From: Gammaproteobacteria bacterium
Lineage (GTDB): Bacteria; Pseudomonadota; Gammaproteobacteria; DSM-19610
DNA length: 9,314 bases
Direction of reading: 5' to 3'
NCBI GenBank assembly: GCA_011371465.1
Contig: DRQL01000296.1
Location: 1-9,314 of the forward strand
The notes beneath the pieces are model-generated. The model was not told where the DNA came from, searched no databases, and saw only the letters and a program-made list of their open reading frames with translations. Made by a program: the position numbers and the translations under genes. Shown piece by piece: positions 7,129 through 9,314 of the stretch (position 1 is the first letter of the stretch; every line of letters begins with the position of its first letter).

Positions 7129-7157
7129 TTTATACCGCTTGCGGGTCTATACCCTAA
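7129..7157 (-). promoter_or_regulatory. Possible sigma-70 promoter of the chemoreceptor gene
   Basis: On the minus strand TATAAA (7134 down to 7129) matches five of six positions of a -10 box. The hexamer 17 bp upstream (7157-7152) reads TTAGGG, a poor -35, so the call rests on the -10 box in a locally AT-rich spot. Transcription from it would give a leader of about 190 nt containing the inverted repeats at 7015-7087. I saw no flagellar sigma-28 pattern nearby. Confidence 0.3.
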
Positions 7158-7175
7158 AAGACCACTGACCCATTC

Positions 7176-7201
7176 GTCATTCCGGTAAAAGCCGGGATGA
7201 C
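7176..7201. repeat. REP-like hairpin, first of a pair
   Basis: GTCATTCCGGT (7176-7186) pairs with GCCGGGATGAC (7191-7201) over 11 positions, with two G-T pairs and an AAAA loop. This is the form of the GTCATTCC...GGATGAC intergenic palindromes scattered through many proteobacterial genomes. There is no T-tract after it on either strand, so it is not a classical terminator. Confidence 0.6.
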
Positions 7202-7258
7202 TGTAAAGGGATAGATCAGCGGCTCCCTGAACAGGTGCTGACCAGTTTGTTGTTTGCT

Positions 7259-7278
7259 GTTCCGGCCTGCGCCGGAAC
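7259..7278. repeat. REP-like hairpin, second of a pair, downstream of csiV
   Basis: GTTCCGGC (7259-7266) pairs perfectly with GCCGGAAC (7271-7278) around a CTGC loop. The TTCCGG...CCGG core is shared with the hairpin at 7176-7201, 57 nt away, so the two may be related units. It lies 28 nt after the csiV stop on the minus strand and could protect the transcript end or slow transcription. No U-tract follows. Confidence 0.55.
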
Positions 7279-7306
7279 TACCAATGCCTGCCGGCACCGG
7301 GTCACC

Positions 7307-8017
7307 TCACCTGGAAGAAGCCGGTGTCACAGCAGTGGTGGGTGACTGAGCAGGCGCTGGCGGAACCGGCGCCGTCTCCTGCGGCGGCGGTTCATACGGT
7401 GTAATCAGGGCGATCACGCCAAAGCGGGGATTGTCGAAATAATGAATCTCGCCGCTGCGCATGCGCCGGTGTTCGCTGAGCCGGAATTCAGGAATCTCCA
7501 GTTCCAGCAGTTCAGACGACTGGTCAGCCACCGGGGTATGCAGTTGCAGGTCCAGGTACAGGTGCAGGTAGCGTTCAACGGCGACACGCGCCGCACCGTC
7601 GACATAGGCCCTGCCGCGCCTGTCCCTGTCGCCGGACAGGCTGACGGGGGTTGCCCGGGAACGATCGAGCACGGCCTGCCGCCAGGCAAAGTAGGCAACC
7701 GGACGATAGCGTGAAGACCGGCCCAGGGCGTTGCGTTCCGCTGTCAGGCGCCAGGCCTTTTCCGGCAACCAGTCGATTTTATCCGTTGCGGTATCAGTGC
7801 CGGCCGGTTCCTCCCCGGTCTCTTCAAACCACTGCGAGTAGTCGATAGGCCAGATCTCTCCGCCGTCATCCACCACCAGGTTCTGGAATACCAGCAGTTC
7901 GATTTCAAATACCCGCGAGGCAGTACCCGGTTCCTCGGCATACCCGGGAGCAGCGGGCAGGGTGGCGACCAGCAGGGCAAACACGGCCAGTAGTGGATAG
8001 GTATAGCGTTTCGTCAT
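7307..8017 (-). CDS. csiV: CsiV-family peptidoglycan-binding periplasmic protein
   Basis: This 236-residue protein begins with a signal peptide: KR, then a hydrophobic stretch at 8-22, with likely cleavage after GYA at residue 27. It is therefore periplasmic. The mature part starts VFEIELLVFQNL (36-47), the typical opening strand of the CsiV family, and carries the C-terminal block RRMRSGEIHYFDNPRFGVIALITPYE (184-209), the family's most conserved region. In Vibrio cholerae CsiV binds peptidoglycan and keeps cell shape in the presence of non-canonical D-amino acids; whether that holds here is not shown. The tail after residue 209 is rich in Pro, Ala and Thr and is probably disordered. The ATG has AGGA seven bases upstream and begins 14 nt after the mfd stop, so the two are probably co-transcribed. 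csiV next to mfd is a known gammaproteobacterial arrangement. Family assignment rests on motif recognition and this position. Confidence 0.85.
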   Translation of the reverse strand: MTKRYTYPLLAVFALLVATLPAAPGYAEEPGTASRVFEIELLVFQNLVVDDGGEIWPIDYSQWFEETGEEPAGTDTATDKIDWLPEKAWRLTAERNALGRSSRYRPVAYFAWRQAVLDRSRATPVSLSGDRDRRGRAYVDGAARVAVERYLHLYLDLQLHTPVADQSSELLELEIPEFRLSEHRRMRSGEIHYFDNPRFGVIALITPYEPPPQETAPVPPAPAQSPTTAVTPASSR

Positions 8018-8031
8018 ACGAACATCCTGCC

Positions 8032-9314
8032 CTAGTGCGGCCGCGCGCTCAAGTTGTCCAGCAGCCGATCGACGCTGGCGATCCGTACAGCCACGTTCGC
8101 CATATCGAAGCGAAAGCGGATTTTATCCGGACCATCCAGGCTGTAGTGCTGTGGCTGGCCCTGGATCAGCTGGATGATGGTTGCGGGGTCGACGTCGGGC
8201 TCCGGCCCGAATATCAGGCGCCCGCCGGCCTCGCCGGCGTCAATCTTGCGAATCCCGAGGGGCACTGCCCGGAGCTTCAGCGCGGTAATACTGAACAGCT
8301 GTTTGACCGGGTCGGGTAACAGGCCGAAACGATCGATCATCTCCACCTGCAGTTCCCGAAGTTCACTCTCGTCCGCCGCACTGGCGATGCGCTTGTACAG
8401 GATCAGGCGCGCGTGGACATCGGGCAGGTAGTCGTCCGGGATCAGGGCGGGCACGTGCAGGTCGACTTCCGGGCCGTGGTTCAGGGGCTGCTCCAGTTCC
8501 GGTTCGCGACCGGCCTTCAGTGCCGCGACCGCGCGTTCCAGCAACTCGGTATACAGGGTAAAACCGATCTCCTGGATCTGACCGCTCTGTTCATCGCCCA
8601 GCAGTTCGCCGGCGCCGCGGATCTCCAGGTCGTGGGTGGCGAGTGTGAACCCGGCACCCAGGTCCTCCAGTGACTCGATGGCCTCGATGCGCTTGATGGC
8701 ATCGTCGGTCATGGCCTTGCGGTGCGGCACCAGCAAATAGGCATAGGCACGGTGGTGGGAACGGCCCACCCGACCGCGTAGCTGGTGCAGCTGCGCCAGG
8801 CCAAGCCGGTCCGCACGGTTGATGAGGATGGTGTTCGCCGTAGGCACATCGATCCCGCTCTCGATAATGGTGGTACAGAGCAGGATATTGAAACGACGGT
8901 GATAGAAATCGAGCATGACCTGTTCCAGGTCCCGTTCGCGCATCTGCCCGTGGCCGATGCGGATGCTGGCTTCGGGCACCAGTTCGCGCAACTCGCGCGC
9001 GATCTTTTCAATGCTCTCCACCTCGTTGTGCAGGAAATAGAGCTGGCCGCCACGCGTGATCTCACGCAGGCAGGCTTCACGTATGGTGCTGGCATTCCAC
9101 TCGGTGATAAAGGTCTTGATGGCCAGGCGCTGGGCCGGCGGCGTGGCGATAATGGAAAGGTCCCGCAGACCGGACAGCGACATGTTCAGGGTGCGGGGTA
9201 TCGGTGTCGCCGTCAGGGTGAGCAGGTCCACTTCGGAACGCAGGGCCTTGAGCCGTTCCTTTTGCCGCACCCCGAAACGGTGTTCTTCGTCGATGATCAC
9301 CAGCCCGAGATTGC
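8032..9314 (-). CDS. mfd: Transcription-repair coupling factor Mfd, C-terminal part
   Basis: This is the last 426 residues of Mfd, a DNA translocase of about 1150 residues; the N-terminal UvrB-like part, the RNA-polymerase-binding domain and the Walker A motif lie beyond the window. Mfd pushes stalled RNA polymerase off damaged DNA and recruits UvrA. The fragment opens at helicase motif II (DEEHRFG, fragment residues 8-14) and continues with motif III (TATPIPRTL, 34-42) and the second RecA-like domain. That domain carries motif V (TTIIESGIDVPTANT, 147-161) and motif VI (LHQLRGRVGRS, 175-185). The RecG/Mfd-type segment ATHDLEIRGAGELLGDEQSGQI lies at 225-246. The C-terminal domain, which in known Mfd regulates UvrA binding, runs from about 285 to the end. 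No frameshift or missing motif is seen in the visible part. It is transcribed ahead of csiV with a 14-nt gap. Confidence 0.97.
   Translation of the reverse strand, partial: NLGLVIIDEEHRFGVRQKERLKALRSEVDLLTLTATPIPRTLNMSLSGLRDLSIIATPPAQRLAIKTFITEWNASTIREACLREITRGGQLYFLHNEVESIEKIARELRELVPEASIRIGHGQMRERDLEQVMLDFYHRRFNILLCTTIIESGIDVPTANTILINRADRLGLAQLHQLRGRVGRSHHRAYAYLLVPHRKAMTDDAIKRIEAIESLEDLGAGFTLATHDLEIRGAGELLGDEQSGQIQEIGFTLYTELLERAVAALKAGREPELEQPLNHGPEVDLHVPALIPDDYLPDVHARLILYKRIASAADESELRELQVEMIDRFGLLPDPVKQLFSITALKLRAVPLGIRKIDAGEAGGRLIFGPEPDVDPATIIQLIQGQPQHYSLDGPDKIRFRFDMANVAVRIASVDRLLDNLSARPH

Larger units (their letters stand above)
6929..7306. other. Gene-free 378-nt intergenic region with several inverted repeats
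   Basis: No open frame here has a start, ribosome site and family resemblance. The half next to the chemoreceptor holds its ribosome site (6936-6941), a structured segment (7015-7087) and a TATAAA box on the minus strand (7129-7134). The half next to csiV holds two REP-like hairpins (7176-7201 and 7259-7278). It therefore appears to be the promoter/leader of the chemoreceptor gene joined to the 3' region of csiV. No clear rho-independent terminator with a U-tract follows csiV. Confidence 0.7.

Noticed and set aside
6929..7160. c-di-GMP (GEMM-type) riboswitch before the chemoreceptor gene
   Set aside because: Considered because of the gene type and the long leader, but the conserved CGCAAAGC-like core and tetraloop-receptor pattern are not present.
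1..9314. CRISPR array, tRNA or rRNA gene, transposase, integrase, toxin-antitoxin or defence genes
   Set aside because: No regularly spaced direct repeats, RNA-gene signatures or proteins of these families were found on either strand.

Overview
The window reads as chromosomal DNA from a GC-rich gammaproteobacterium (base composition looks near 60% G+C by eye). The best pointers are a CsiV-type peptidoglycan-binding protein directly after mfd, an S-methyl-5'-thioinosine phosphorylase of the Pseudomonas type, and NagZ in the same neighbourhood. From memory, Pseudomonas aeruginosa carries mfd, a CsiV-like gene, the thioinosine phosphorylase and nagZ side by side. This window looks like an expanded version of that block. 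The genus cannot be told from the sequence.

Plus strand, 1-3336: a tightly packed, probably co-transcribed run. It holds the C-terminal part of a DppB-like permease, a complete DppC-like permease (TGATG stop/start overlap), nagZ (ATGA overlap) and an MscS-family mechanosensitive channel that starts 4 nt after nagZ on a GTG codon. The run joins peptide import, cell-wall sugar recycling and envelope stress. A 112-nt palindromic element with a 28-bp perfect stem and a following T-tract closes it (3349-3467). Next come hpt (hypoxanthine-guanine phosphoribosyltransferase) and the thioinosine phosphorylase. These two carry out consecutive salvage steps: methylthioinosine to hypoxanthine, then hypoxanthine to IMP.

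Minus strand, 4910-9314: a 672-residue methyl-accepting chemotaxis protein lies convergent to the phosphorylase gene. Its large extracytoplasmic sensor region is predicted to be helical. Upstream of it is a gene-free stretch of 378 nt (6929-7306) with several inverted repeats, including two mutually exclusive pairings in the likely leader and two REP-like hairpins. Then come csiV and the C-terminal part of mfd, 14 nt apart and in one transcription direction.

Most of the window is ordinary housekeeping DNA. No defence system, prophage, CRISPR array, tRNA or transposase gene was seen. The less explained items are the palindromic element, the structured leader of the chemoreceptor gene, and the translational coupling of peptide-transporter permeases to nagZ.
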